Position numbers and translations under genes: made by a program
Assembly: GCF_000204415.1 (NCBI RefSeq)
Contig: NC_015416.1
Coordinates: 1,240,001 to 1,304,000, forward strand
From: Methanothrix soehngenii GP6
GTDB lineage: Archaea > Halobacteriota > Methanosarcinia > Methanotrichales > Methanotrichaceae
Direction of reading: 5' to 3'
Length of the DNA stretch: 64,000 bases
In this document: piece by piece, positions 1 through 8,631 of the stretch
Layout: every line of letters starts with the position of its first letter
How positions within the stretch are numbered: position 1 is the first letter of the stretch
The notes under the pieces: generated by a model
The model's input: only the letters and a program-made list of their open reading frames with translations
What the model was told of the DNA's origin: nothing
The model's database searches: none

Positions 1-179
1 TCATCTGCCCTTTCAAACCAGTAGACCCCCTCCCGGCTGAGGGTCTCGCCTTTAAAGGGAATGGTGCTCGGAATTACCTTGTCGAAGACGGAGATATTGT
101 CAGTGAATTGAAACTCCAGTCGGTCTCCCAGGTCGTATGCCTCTTTAACCTTGCCTTTCAATAGAAGCGTGCGTTCCAT
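1..179 (-). CDS. purC: Phosphoribosylaminoimidazole-succinocarboxamide synthase (SAICAR synthetase), N-terminal part
   Basis: The minus-strand frame opens with ATG at 177-179 and runs off the left edge, giving 59 codons. The visible protein has the start of the PurC fold: a glycine-containing nucleotide loop (LLKGKVKEAYDLGD) followed by FTDNISVFDKVIP and FKGETLSREGVYWFE, which match the family's conserved N-terminal strand order. PurC ligates aspartate to CAIR in purine biosynthesis in the cytoplasm. The gene lies downstream of the thermosome gene on the same strand, but a T-tract separates the two, so they are probably transcribed separately. No strong ribosome binding site is visible before the ATG. 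The C-terminal three quarters lie outside the window. Confidence 0.85.
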   Translation of the reverse strand, partial: MERTLLLKGKVKEAYDLGDRLEFQFTDNISVFDKVIPSTIPFKGETLSREGVYWFERAD

Positions 180-236
180 TGCCGGAGATGAACCTGGCAA
201 GAAGATAACACTTTTGCTATTATGTCTCGCAGACTT

Positions 237-243
237 AAAAAAA
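237..243 (-). terminator. Oligo-T terminator of the thermosome gene
   Basis: Seven consecutive T residues on the minus strand (A on plus) lie about 20 bases after the thermosome stop codon and before purC. Archaeal RNA polymerase terminates at such T-tracts. No hairpin is needed and none is obvious. Confidence 0.5.
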
Positions 244-261
244 GGGGATGATCGGAGAGGT

Positions 262-1899
262 TTATTCGAAGTCCTCTCCACCCATGCCGCCGGGCATTCC
301 GCCTGGTCCGCCCGCAGGCCCGCCTGCCTTGGAGGCGATGACATCGTCGATCCTGAGTATCATGACTGCTGCCTCGGCAGCTGAGTTGATGGCCTGGGTC
401 TTGACCCGCAGGGGCTCGACCACACCCAGCTTCATCATGTCTACAGGAACGCCGGTATCCATGTCCAGGCCGGAGCTCTTGATACCCTTCTCATGCTGGC
501 TGCGCAGGGCAACCAGAGAGTCGATCTGGTCCAGACCGGCGTTCTCGGCCAGGGTCTTGGGTATGACCTCCATGGAGTCGGCGAAGGCCTCGATGGCCAG
601 CTGCTCCCTGCCACCGACGGTTGCTGCATACTCTCTGAGACGAAGCGCCAGCTCTACCTCTGGAGCGCCGCCGCCGGGAACGAGCATCTTGTCCTCCACT
701 ACGACCCCCACCACTCGCAGGGCATCCTCCATCGCTCTGTTCAGCTCATCCACTACGTGCTCAGTGCCTCCTCTCAGGATGATAGAGACCGACTTGGGAT
801 TCTCGCATTCCTCGACAAAGGTCATCTTCTCGTCGCCGATCTTTCTCTCCTCGACCAGGCCTGCTCTTCCCAGATCCTTCTCCGTCAGGTCATGGATGCT
901 GGTGACAACCCTGCCGCCAGTGGCGCGAGCCAGCTTCTCCATGTCGCTCTTCTTGACCCGGCGCACAGTGTAGATCCCTTCTTTGGCCAGGAAGTGCTGG
1001 GCCAGATCATCGATGCCCTTCTGGCAGAATACCACATTGGCCCCGGTCTTGATTACGTTGTCCACCATGCCCTTGAGCATGCTCTCTTCCTGATCCAGGA
1101 AGGCCTGAAGCTGATCTGGGGATGTGATCTCTATTTTGGCATCGACCTCGGTCTTCTCGATCTCGATGGCAGCATTGAGCAGGGCGATCTTGGCCCCGGT
1201 TACCTTCTTTGGCATATTGGGGTGGAGCCTATCCTTGTCGATGACCATGCCGTGAACCAGCTCGGAGTCAGTTATCCCTCCTCCTACCTTCTTCTCCACG
1301 GTGATGTTATCGGTGTCCACAGAGCCGTCCTCATCCACCACGGCCTTAACTGCCTCCACGGCCAGCGCGGCAAGCTCCTCTCTGGCGGTCCCTGATCCCT
1401 TGCCCGTCATGGAGGTGATGGCAATCTTCTTGAGAAAATCGGCATCATTGACAGTGACGCTGACGGCAATCTTATTTAGGATCTCCATGGCTTTGTCTGC
1501 TGCTGCCCTGTAGCCCGCGGCGATGACTGTGGGATGAATCTCCTGGTCCAGCAGTCCTTCTGCCTGCTTGAGGAGCTCTCCTGCCAGGACTACGGCAGTG
1601 GTTGTGCCGTCTCCGACCTCAGCATCCTGGGTCTTGGCGATCTCTACCATCATTTTGGCTGCCGGATGCTCGATGTCCATCTCCTTTAGAATGGTGACGC
1701 CGTCATTGGTTATTACCACATCTCCCAAGTTGTCGACCATCATCTTGTCCATGCCCTTGGGGCCGAGTGTGGTTCTCACGGCACCTGCGACTGCCTTTGC
1801 AGCCATGATGTTTGACTTCTGTGCCTCACGACCTGCAGTTCTCTGGCTTCCTTCTTTAAGAATAATTATGGGCTGTCCGCCCAGTTGTCCTGCTGCCAT
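262..1899 (-). CDS. thsA: Thermosome subunit (group II chaperonin)
   Basis: The 545-residue protein has the normal length for an archaeal CCT/TCP-1-like chaperonin subunit. It begins with the ATP-binding equatorial segment ([12 protein letters not shown], then [19 protein letters not shown] and [15 protein letters not shown], carrying the catalytic Asp). Apical-domain sequence follows, then the second equatorial half with [19 protein letters not shown]. It ends in a Gly/Met-rich [12 protein letters not shown] tail typical of group II chaperonins. The complex folds proteins in the cytoplasm as an eight-membered double ring with a built-in lid. A strong GGAGGAG ribosome binding site lies five bases before the ATG. 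Only one subunit is in this window; paralogues may exist elsewhere, so the choice of A or B symbol is uncertain. Confidence 0.97.
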   Translation of the reverse strand: MAAGQLGGQPIIILKEGSQRTAGREAQKSNIMAAKAVAGAVRTTLGPKGMDKMMVDNLGDVVITNDGVTILKEMDIEHPAAKMMVEIAKTQDAEVGDGTTTAVVLAGELLKQAEGLLDQEIHPTVIAAGYRAAADKAMEILNKIAVSVTVNDADFLKKIAITSMTGKGSGTAREELAALAVEAVKAVVDEDGSVDTDNITVEKKVGGGITDSELVHGMVIDKDRLHPNMPKKVTGAKIALLNAAIEIEKTEVDAKIEITSPDQLQAFLDQEESMLKGMVDNVIKTGANVVFCQKGIDDLAQHFLAKEGIYTVRRVKKSDMEKLARATGGRVVTSIHDLTEKDLGRAGLVEERKIGDEKMTFVEECENPKSVSIILRGGTEHVVDELNRAMEDALRVVGVVVEDKMLVPGGGAPEVELALRLREYAATVGGREQLAIEAFADSMEVIPKTLAENAGLDQIDSLVALRSQHEKGIKSSGLDMDTGVPVDMMKLGVVEPLRVKTQAINSAAEAAVMILRIDDVIASKAGGPAGGPGGMPGGMGGEDFE

Positions 1900-2070
1900 T
1901 TAATCTCCTCCGTTGAATTAGTTCAAAGCGTGATATCCGGTGTTTAAACTTCTATATGAATATTGCGATAGGTGAGCAACTCATTCCAGCTGCGAGCTTA
2001 AAGATAAAAAGGAAAATAAGGAACGATAGATGCAGTCGAAATGCCCCAAATCGGGGCCTATCTCACCATT

Positions 2071-2790
2071 CTATCGCCCTTTCCAGCAGTCGGACTCCAG
2101 CTCCTCCAGAGCCTCTATGAGCCCTTCCGCCGCCATTGCCAGGAAGTTCTGTCCCTTCTTTATGGTGGCTGGGGCGGGATTTCCCATGATCCCATTTCCC
2201 ATCAGGTGGCGGACATCCTTCATTATCAGGAATCTGGGCCTTGGGGGAAAATGCTCCTCTGGCAGTCCCTTGACCAGGTCTTTGCGAATGACCATCATCA
2301 TCGAGGTCTCTATCTCTCCGGCATGCCCGTCATGTGGCGTCTCTGCTGCCTGAGGATCGATCAGATCGAACAGAGATACCAGGCTGACCCGGAATTCGCG
2401 TTCCTCCAATGCCATCTGGCAGGCCTCTTTTAGGGCGGACATATGCTGGCTCCCGGCATGGCCGGTTAGGATCAGGACATTTTCGAATCCGCTATCTGTA
2501 AATGATATCAGCACCTCTTTCACATATGAGCGCAGGGCATCATGCCCCACAGTGATGGTGCCGGGAAAGCCTCGGGTGCTGCGACAGACCCCGTAGTGGA
2601 TGGGCGGAGCCAGGAATACCTCTCGCTTCTGGGCAACAGTGCGTGCCGTCTCCATGGCCTGGATGGTATCGGTGATCGTGGGGAGATGAGGGCCATGCTC
2701 CTCGGTCGCTCCCACGGGCAGGATCACCGTTCTGGTTACCTTCAGCCCCTCTTCGATCTCCGGCCAGCTCATCTCCTCCAAGAGCTTCAT
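2071..2790 (-). CDS. Creatininase-family amidohydrolase (possible ArfB-type formamide hydrolase)
   Basis: The 239-residue protein shows creatininase-family metal-site motifs: LPVGATEEHGPHLP near residues 25-38, GHAGSQHMSAL in the middle and DGHAGEIETS further on. These supply the Glu, His and Asp ligands of a two-metal hydrolase. In methanogens one member, ArfB, deformylates the first intermediate of the riboflavin and F420 pathway (EC 3.5.1.102). Other members act on creatinine or on mycofactocin precursors, so the substrate here is an inference. Its ATG overlaps the aglB stop codon in an ATGA junction, implying translational coupling with the oligosaccharyltransferase gene, although no functional link is known. 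Confidence 0.8.
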   Translation of the reverse strand: MKLLEEMSWPEIEEGLKVTRTVILPVGATEEHGPHLPTITDTIQAMETARTVAQKREVFLAPPIHYGVCRSTRGFPGTITVGHDALRSYVKEVLISFTDSGFENVLILTGHAGSQHMSALKEACQMALEEREFRVSLVSLFDLIDPQAAETPHDGHAGEIETSMMMVIRKDLVKGLPEEHFPPRPRFLIMKDVRHLMGNGIMGNPAPATIKKGQNFLAMAAEGLIEALEELESDCWKGR

Positions 2791-5588
2791 ATGTTGATGC
2801 TCGCTCCTGCCAGAACATACTCCTCTGGGACCCTCAGACCGTAGACGACATTGCCTACGTATAGGGTGTAGTTCCCCCCCGCCTTGGTGTCAAATTGCGT
2901 CCCACCGGATATAGGGCCTTCAGTCGAATATGGCAGCACCAGGACAAACTGGCCATCTGAATTGCTCACATTTGATTGTCTGTACTCGAACATCCTGTTC
3001 TGATTGGTCTGGATGTCTATGGAGGCCATAACCGGAGTTCCTGCCGGAGCACTCCCTTTGACCACTGCACCCGGCACATTCTCGAAGATCTTGACCCACT
3101 TCTGGCCGCTGGAGGTGACTGGCGTCTCTGACTCATGCACCAGGCGGAAGTGCTGCAGGGCCTCTAAGGGTACGGGGGAAACTGCCGGGCTGGTGGAACC
3201 GATCTCTGCCATATATCCTTTCTCTTTGCTGGTTCGGACGAACTCCTCCAGTTCGGTGAAGTTGCTGCTTATCTTAGGCGCTTCGGTGAGGACGGGAACT
3301 ATCACTCCCTCTTCCATCTCCACTCCCTTATAGGACAATCCTATTCCCTGATTTCCTGCCATCTCCGATCCATCGAAGAAGAACATTCGCGCAGTCATGG
3401 ATTTAAAGTAGGGCTCTCGCCAGATCTGGAACTGGCCATATTCTCCACCTTGTTCCTGCAAAAATCCGCCGACATAATTCGAATTAGATATGCCGCTCCA
3501 TGCGGCCATGGCATGGAACTTTCCGGTGGCCATCTGCTGATCGACCATGACGTACTTGGTATTCATATACTTAGATCTATTCTGGTCCAGCTCAGCCAGC
3601 ACCTTCTCCGCCTGGCTCTCGTTCTCCGCCAGGAAGAAGGGAGATGATCCCGGCGTGTTCTGGGTGACGCTGCCTATTCCCTGCTGGAAGGGATTGGCAT
3701 TGGGAATTCTGTGGCCAACGACCTCTATCAGGTGGCCGTAATCCCACCAGGACATAATGCCGTAAGCAGAATCATTATACTCGTACTTGCCGCTGGCAGG
3801 GTATTGGTACTTCTCATAGAGCTCCATTCCCGGGCTGGGGGTATTGTCCTTTAGCCAGGTGGTGGAGGTCAGCCAGTCAGATTCCGGGCCGCTTGCGCCT
3901 CGAGCGTAGACTGTGCTCCAGCTCATGCTGGGCAGTATGATCAAAGCGAAGATGAATATCGCAGCGGCAATTGTCTTGAGGTTTGACCTTACAAGCCTGG
4001 AGGGATCCTTCAGGTTACCAATATCCAGGTCCATATCCTCGATGCCCAGCTTTTGGAGGATATATACCACCAGAAATGCCGTTAGCACGGCCACATTAAC
4101 CCCATAGTAATAGCCAAATCTGTTCTGGGCGAGGATCATGACCAGCATGATCAGTGACCATGATAATATCGCTATATCCACAGGCCTCTGCCTCCAGATA
4201 TTCCTGAATGCAAGCAGGAGAAGAGCCACCAGGGCGAAGGTGAATGTCGACAGGAGAAGGGCGATCATGCTATTGGTATGGAAGGAAAAGATGCCTTCTA
4301 TCCAGCCGATGCCTGGGAACCAGGTTAGAACATTGTTGACATTGGCAAATAATGGCGATGCCTCGCCGATGGTGGCAGCTCCTCCTGTCTTCTGCTGGAA
4401 GATGGACAGTCCCGCCAGCAGGGGACGGGTGAACTGGGGGATGGCGATATAGAGTATGCCTGTGCCGATCAGCGTCGCAGCAGCGATCGATCCAGGATAA
4501 TAGTACCTCTTGAGGCCTTTCTGGTTGAGATATCGGGACAGAAGGGCGAAGACCAACGCCGCTGCCGCGCCTATGAGAAGGCTGGTCGGCTGGAAGAGAC
4601 TGTAGTAATAATGGTTGAATCCGTAGTAGGGCTTGACGAAGGGAAGAATGGGAATGATCGCCACTATGAAGGCGATGGCTGCGATGATGCCCAGGTAATC
4701 GATGCTCTTCCCCTTCATATGATCGAAGATGCTCTGCCAGAAGACGAAGAAGAGTATCACGCCTACAAACAGGAATCCAGACGACCAGGCATCGATGTAC
4801 AGCCCCAAGAAAAGCCCTGACAGGGCGGAGAAGATGAGTGGGCTCTTGAACTTGGACCAGTCATCTTTGAGGGAATCGAAGGTCATGCGTCTTCCGGAGC
4901 GGAGTGCCATGAGCAGGAACATCATGGCTATGGTGCTGAGCAGGATCTCGGCCGCATGGTGATCAGTGAATCCCAATGTGGTGCGGCTGAATACCTGGCC
5001 GGGAATGACGGCGATGATTAATGCCGATATCAGTCCACAGTTCTTGCCTGCCAATTCCCTTCCAATGAAGTAGATGGGGAAGACCAGAAGCGCTCCCAGA
5101 ACAGCAGGCATAATGGCTCCAACCGTATCCACCAGATGCATGCTGGGGTTGCCCAGGCCCAGTATTTCAGAGACCAGGGCGATTGCCCAGCTGTGAAATG
5201 GGCCGAAATGCAATGTCGTTCCATTGGGGAAGTTGGTCATGGGATCGAACCACAGCCTCTGATGGTTGATCACCACTCCTCTGGCCAGCATCATGTGGTA
5301 CCATGCATCAGTTTCGCTGCTGAAGACGACGCCGTTATCTGTGAATACCAATTTCCAATTGTAATAGGTGCGCAAAAAGAGCGAGACTGCTGCAGCAACA
5401 ATTAATCCTGCGTAAATCAGGATATCGTTGTTCTGCCACAAGCACGCTGCGCTTTTTGATTTTGCCTTCTTTTCCAAAGGGGTAGGCGGCAAATCCTGCG
5501 GCTTGGCCTCCTGAACGCCAGCGGCGGTTTTTTTGCCATCATCACCCTTTCCTACGGATCTCTTAGACATCAGAGCCCACAAGACCAT
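2787..5588 (-). CDS. aglB: Dolichyl-phosphooligosaccharide-protein glycotransferase (AglB/STT3)
   Basis: The large membrane enzyme of about 933 residues transfers the lipid-linked glycan to Asn of secreted proteins such as the S-layer. The N-terminal half is a series of hydrophobic segments with the luminal TDAWYHMMLARG stretch (DxD-like acidic site). The soluble C-terminal half carries the hallmark SWWDYGH motif (WWDYG). Several starts are possible. The ATG at 5586-5588 is chosen because GAGG lies five bases upstream; ATGs at 5615 and 5570 are alternatives. The Lys-rich N-terminus before the first membrane segment is likely cytoplasmic. It is followed by a coupled creatininase-family gene. 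The glycan-assembly genes at 15-20 kb may supply related surface sugars. Confidence 0.95.
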   Translation of the reverse strand: MVLWALMSKRSVGKGDDGKKTAAGVQEAKPQDLPPTPLEKKAKSKSAACLWQNNDILIYAGLIVAAAVSLFLRTYYNWKLVFTDNGVVFSSETDAWYHMMLARGVVINHQRLWFDPMTNFPNGTTLHFGPFHSWAIALVSEILGLGNPSMHLVDTVGAIMPAVLGALLVFPIYFIGRELAGKNCGLISALIIAVIPGQVFSRTTLGFTDHHAAEILLSTIAMMFLLMALRSGRRMTFDSLKDDWSKFKSPLIFSALSGLFLGLYIDAWSSGFLFVGVILFFVFWQSIFDHMKGKSIDYLGIIAAIAFIVAIIPILPFVKPYYGFNHYYYSLFQPTSLLIGAAAALVFALLSRYLNQKGLKRYYYPGSIAAATLIGTGILYIAIPQFTRPLLAGLSIFQQKTGGAATIGEASPLFANVNNVLTWFPGIGWIEGIFSFHTNSMIALLLSTFTFALVALLLLAFRNIWRQRPVDIAILSWSLIMLVMILAQNRFGYYYGVNVAVLTAFLVVYILQKLGIEDMDLDIGNLKDPSRLVRSNLKTIAAAIFIFALIILPSMSWSTVYARGASGPESDWLTSTTWLKDNTPSPGMELYEKYQYPASGKYEYNDSAYGIMSWWDYGHLIEVVGHRIPNANPFQQGIGSVTQNTPGSSPFFLAENESQAEKVLAELDQNRSKYMNTKYVMVDQQMATGKFHAMAAWSGISNSNYVGGFLQEQGGEYGQFQIWREPYFKSMTARMFFFDGSEMAGNQGIGLSYKGVEMEEGVIVPVLTEAPKISSNFTELEEFVRTSKEKGYMAEIGSTSPAVSPVPLEALQHFRLVHESETPVTSSGQKWVKIFENVPGAVVKGSAPAGTPVMASIDIQTNQNRMFEYRQSNVSNSDGQFVLVLPYSTEGPISGGTQFDTKAGGNYTLYVGNVVYGLRVPEEYVLAGASINI

Positions 5589-5650
5589 TCTATCCTCATA
5601 AACGTTTTGAATCACCGGTAGCCAAAAGCAGAGATATGCAAAAAAAATTA

Positions 5651-5724
5651 TGGGCCCGACGCGATTTGAACGCGTGACCTCACGGTTATCAGCCGTGCGC
5701 TCAACCTGGCTAAGCTACGGGCCC
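5651..5724 (-). tRNA. tRNA-Ile (GAT anticodon)
   Basis: The 74-base cloverleaf on the minus strand has a perfect seven-pair acceptor stem (GGGCCCG/CGGGCCC), a D arm, an anticodon loop CTGATAA with GAT, and a T arm with GTTCAAATC. The discriminator is A. The CCA tail is not encoded and there is no intron. An AT-rich TTATTAAT stretch about 30 bases upstream is a plausible promoter. Confidence 0.97.
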
Positions 5725-5965
5725 GGTCCGCACTCTGCATTGATGGACCCATTAATAACTGTTTCCCTGCCAGAGCTCCCGATCGCTTGAAGGGAGCCCG
5801 GATAAATGCTGTCAGGCGAACCTAGGCTGGATTTGACTGCCTTCAAGGGGTTGCGGATCGATAAGATTCGCAGAGGCGGCGTCTGCTTAGCGATGGCGGG
5901 TGGGGGCAGATCTTCAGCTCTTCGACAGCCTTAAATCGATGCAGATTGATTAAGTACTGGTGCTT

Positions 5966-6379
5966 ATGGACTCTACCAATATTGAAAATGATGATGCTAA
6001 AGAGATTAGAGAGGACAGGGAGAATAGGGGAGATCTCGAAGGCCTTTACGATCTGGCTATACCCTTGAGCATGCCGATTACCGTTATACGCGAGCTGGTG
6101 GAGAAGTTCGATGTCGAGCCTGTATTGCGGCCGGGTAAGATGGATATGACCGGCGAGGTGATGGACAGAGAGATACTGGTGCTTAGGGGGGACCTGGAGA
6201 CTGTTAAAGCGGTCGAGAAGTACATGTTCGAGGCCCTGGACAGGAAGATTGCAGAATGGAATAGCACTGATAAAGAAGAGAAATATAAGAAGTACTATGA
6301 GGAGCAGTCCCGTCTGAGGTTGAAGGAGGTAAAGGATAATCCAGATGCAGTCAGCAACTGGGAGCTTACTTCCGATTGA
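5966..6379 (+). CDS. Uncharacterised acidic protein, 137 residues
   Basis: I do not recognise this family. The protein is highly charged: an acidic N-terminal tail of about 25 residues, then a compact alpha/beta-looking region (YDLAIPLSMPITVIRELVEKF, ILVLRGDLETVKAVEKYMFEAL) that could form a small ferredoxin-like fold. A Lys/Glu-rich C-terminal helix follows. No signal peptide, membrane segment or metal motif is visible. The ATG at 5966 is preferred over the GTG at 5960; a TTAAAT element about 30 bases upstream suggests a very short leader. It stands alone, convergent with queD. The 235 bases between it and tRNA-Ile hold only the two promoters and GC-rich sequence in which I see nothing further. 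Confidence 0.7.
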   Translation: MDSTNIENDDAKEIREDRENRGDLEGLYDLAIPLSMPITVIRELVEKFDVEPVLRPGKMDMTGEVMDREILVLRGDLETVKAVEKYMFEALDRKIAEWNSTDKEEKYKKYYEEQSRLRLKEVKDNPDAVSNWELTSD

Positions 6380-6398
6380 TGGCGATTTCTATCAAGAA

Positions 6399-6746
6399 TC
6401 AATCTATCAATACCCATTTGTTCTTTCCCTCCCAGAGCTTCAGGGAATAGAGCTTGATCGATGTGGTCTCCATCTCTTTTTTCAGCCGCTCTGCAATCCA
6501 CAAAGCGATGCTCTCAGCGGTGGGATTTGGAAGAGTATCATTCAGGCAGCTATGATCCAGCTCCTGCAAGGTGGCCCCAATTATCTTCTTGAGCTGATAG
6601 AAGTCGATGACAAAGCCGTCTTCTCCTACCTCCCCTTCCACCACCATCTCCACCTGGTAGGTATGCCCGTGCATGCAGGCGCATTTGCCCTGATAGCCGG
6701 GAAGGCTGTGGGCGGCATCGAACTCTGTGGTCAGGCCTAGCTTCAT
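6399..6746 (-). CDS. queD: 6-carboxytetrahydropterin synthase-like protein (QueD/PTPS family)
   Basis: The 115-residue protein has the full set of QueD/6-pyruvoyltetrahydropterin synthase features: zinc-ligand His in FDAAHSLPG, the CACMHGHTY motif giving Cys-x3-His-Gly-His (catalytic Cys plus two zinc His), LDHSCLND with the Asp/His pair, PTAESIA, and a final Glu in LWEG. In archaea this enzyme makes 6-carboxytetrahydropterin from 7,8-dihydroneopterin triphosphate, leading to preQ0 and archaeosine in tRNA. Its start overlaps the stop codon of a small ribbon-helix-helix gene (ATGA junction). A pterin-biosynthesis role instead of archaeosine cannot be excluded from sequence alone. Confidence 0.9.
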   Translation of the reverse strand: MKLGLTTEFDAAHSLPGYQGKCACMHGHTYQVEMVVEGEVGEDGFVIDFYQLKKIIGATLQELDHSCLNDTLPNPTAESIALWIAERLKKEMETTSIKLYSLKLWEGKNKWVLID

Positions 6747-6913
6747 TCCTGAGCGCGCCCCCGCCTTCTGTCTATCTCATCCAGTTGATCGAGCATCTTT
6801 CGCAGAGCAGATCTAACTGCATCTGAGAAGCTCACGAACTTCTTTCTCTCTCCTACATGGGCCTGAACATCATCGAAGATGTGCTGGGGTATCTCCACTG
6901 TGACCTTGGGCAT
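6743..6913 (-). CDS. Ribbon-helix-helix (CopG-like) DNA-binding protein, 56 residues
   Basis: The short minus-strand frame starts at ATG 6911-6913 and ends in an ATGA overlap with queD. The protein opens with a beta strand (PKVTVEIPQHIFDDVQAHV), then a helix-turn-helix-like segment (FVSFSDAVRSALRKMLDQL), and ends in a basic tail. This is the layout of MetJ/Arc/CopG regulators, in which the N-terminal strand of a dimer inserts into the DNA major groove. The overlap with queD implies coupled translation, so it may autoregulate the pair; that is inference. The 152 bases between it and dphB are AT-rich and look like promoter sequence. Confidence 0.75.
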   Translation of the reverse strand: MPKVTVEIPQHIFDDVQAHVGERKKFVSFSDAVRSALRKMLDQLDEIDRRRGRAQE

Positions 6914-7065
6914 AAATCCTCTCTATGGAAATCGATCTTGGGCGCAAGCTGGCAAGGCGCCTTCTTGCAGCATGGCCCAAAGAATACTCCGGGCTTATTA
7001 ATAGCTTTTCATAGCAGCAGATAAGATCCCGATTAATGGGCTCATCGCTTCGTATCCACATCCCC

Positions 7066-7863
7066 TTAGCACTGGACGGCATCTGCGGGTGCATCCGCCA
7101 GAATCCGCAGAGCCTCTGCCTCCATGAAGTGCAGTCTTGCAGGGATGATCAGGATATGTAACGGACCGCCCAGGCTATAGCCCTGCAGACGGGGGAGGAG
7201 GTCAGCCTTCACTGAGGCGTCAGGGGCTCCTGCCCTGGCGATGCCCACAGCAATCGCCTCCATAAGACCGCTTTCTCCTGCATTGGCCTCCATCTCCATG
7301 AGCAGAGCTGTCCCCTCATTCGCCGTCATGTACCTCTCAACCGGCTCCATCTGGATGTCGAGGAATAGCATGGTATGGAGATTGCGCTTCTGGTTCTCCC
7401 TCAACACCTGGTATGGTGTCTGAGGAATGATCCTGCGGCCACGGGAGACGTAGGGGAAGGGAATGGTGGTTGATCGGCCGAAACGGTAGTTTTGCAGTCC
7501 GCACAGGCCGGACACGGCTGTGACAATGGAGCTGGAATGAATCACGCGAGTCTCAATTCCCATCTTGATCGCTCTGAGCCTCAGGTCCAGGTGGGTGGTG
7601 GAGACCATGGCGTCGCCCCCGGAGAGAAAGACTATATCCTTATTTCGGCCTTCCTCCAGCCAGGATGGGTCCACCTCTACCTCCTGTCGCGAGAGGGGAT
7701 GGATCTTTCGCCCATAGAGCGCTTCCATCTTCTCCAATGTGGTTCCCATCAGCCGGGAGGTATAGAACTCGGCGTAGATGCAGTCTGCGGCGCGGACCGC
7801 CTCCAGGCCTTTGAGAGATATATCTCTTTCATCATAAAGCCCGAGACCAACAAAGTGGAGCAT
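7066..7863 (-). CDS. dphB: Diphthine synthase (elongation factor 2 methyltransferase)
   Basis: The 265-residue SAM-dependent methyltransferase has the tetrapyrrole-methylase fold. Visible signatures are [22 protein letters not shown] at the N-terminus, [11 protein letters not shown], the [11 protein letters not shown] loop and the [26 protein letters not shown] stretch, all characteristic of DphB. It methylates the carboxypropyl group on the conserved His of archaeal EF-2 during diphthamide synthesis. Length and start agree with the family. It is transcribed divergently from mcrC, and the roughly 85 bases between the two starts must hold both promoters. Confidence 0.95.
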   Translation of the reverse strand: MLHFVGLGLYDERDISLKGLEAVRAADCIYAEFYTSRLMGTTLEKMEALYGRKIHPLSRQEVEVDPSWLEEGRNKDIVFLSGGDAMVSTTHLDLRLRAIKMGIETRVIHSSSIVTAVSGLCGLQNYRFGRSTTIPFPYVSRGRRIIPQTPYQVLRENQKRNLHTMLFLDIQMEPVERYMTANEGTALLMEMEANAGESGLMEAIAVGIARAGAPDASVKADLLPRLQGYSLGGPLHILIIPARLHFMEAEALRILADAPADAVQC

Positions 7864-7948
7864 GGTTATTCCTGGGGTCGCCGGTTTAAAAAACTCCCTC
7901 TGGAGGCAGTTCGTCAGATCTATATTCCATCCCTGTAGAGATGGAGGT

Positions 7949-8602
7949 ATGATTGGCAGGACAACTCAAGTAGTCGATTGCCGGGAGAGCATGGGCCTGG
8001 CCAAGGGGGGCGGACTGGCCCAGAGGGGCACACTCTCTGAGGCGACAAAACCGGATGTAATCGCTATAGCCATGTCACCGGGGCGGCGACATATTACCAA
8101 GCCCGTCTGCGAGATGACATATGGCCTGCGCAGGGAGGGGATCCAGACCAGCGTTCTGGTTTTAGAGGCAGGGACCGGGGTTCCGGAGAGCTTTCCTCAG
8201 GGGTCGCGAGGTTACGGCCCGACCTTCGGCCTTTCCGAGAAAGAGGTAGAGCAGATAGCGCGCCATAAGATCGCCGTCTTCCATCTGGGAAACGTGCGAT
8301 CCCATGTGATCTTTAAGGCGAAGGAGATCCTCTCTCAGGTGGACATTCCCGCGGTGGTGGTGGCCCAGTGTCCCATGGACCTGGAGGACTTCGCTAAAGA
8401 GGGGGTGAAGACCAGGTTGGTCAAGCCCTCCCGCCAGAAGACGCAGACCCTTGGGGAGGTGGTGGATCTTGTCACCGGCATCACCAGGGGGGCGACCTGC
8501 AATCGGGTCAAGCTCAACCAGCTGGCCAAGGTTTTAAACAAGCATCTGGCAGAGATAAGCGAGCGCGAAGCGCGAGAACTGGCCAAAAAGCAGAAGCGAT
8601 GA
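7949..8602 (+). CDS. mcrC: Methyl-coenzyme M reductase activation protein C (McrC)
   Basis: The 217-residue protein matches the McrC family throughout: [82 protein letters not shown] and [18 protein letters not shown]. McrC is part of the ATP-dependent complex that reductively activates the Ni(I) F430 centre of methyl-coenzyme M reductase. The ATG at 7949 directly follows GGAGGT, an unusually short spacing, but protein similarity begins only after this point, so longer versions from 7862 are unlikely. The mcrBDGA genes are not adjacent, so this is a detached copy. Family members are often found outside the mcr operon. Confidence 0.93.
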   Translation: MIGRTTQVVDCRESMGLAKGGGLAQRGTLSEATKPDVIAIAMSPGRRHITKPVCEMTYGLRREGIQTSVLVLEAGTGVPESFPQGSRGYGPTFGLSEKEVEQIARHKIAVFHLGNVRSHVIFKAKEILSQVDIPAVVVAQCPMDLEDFAKEGVKTRLVKPSRQKTQTLGEVVDLVTGITRGATCNRVKLNQLAKVLNKHLAEISEREARELAKKQKR

Positions 8603-8631
8603 ATGGATTTTAATACTATTTTTTCATAGGG

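Noticed and set aside
493-1395. Long open frame of 300 codons on plus opposite the thermosome gene
   Set aside because: It is the antisense shadow of a highly conserved gene with strong codon bias. It has no ribosome binding site and no protein-family features.
5760-5930. GC-rich stretch between tRNA-Ile and the next gene considered as a structured RNA
   Set aside because: I found no box C/D, H/ACA or other recognisable pattern, and no convincing long helix by eye.
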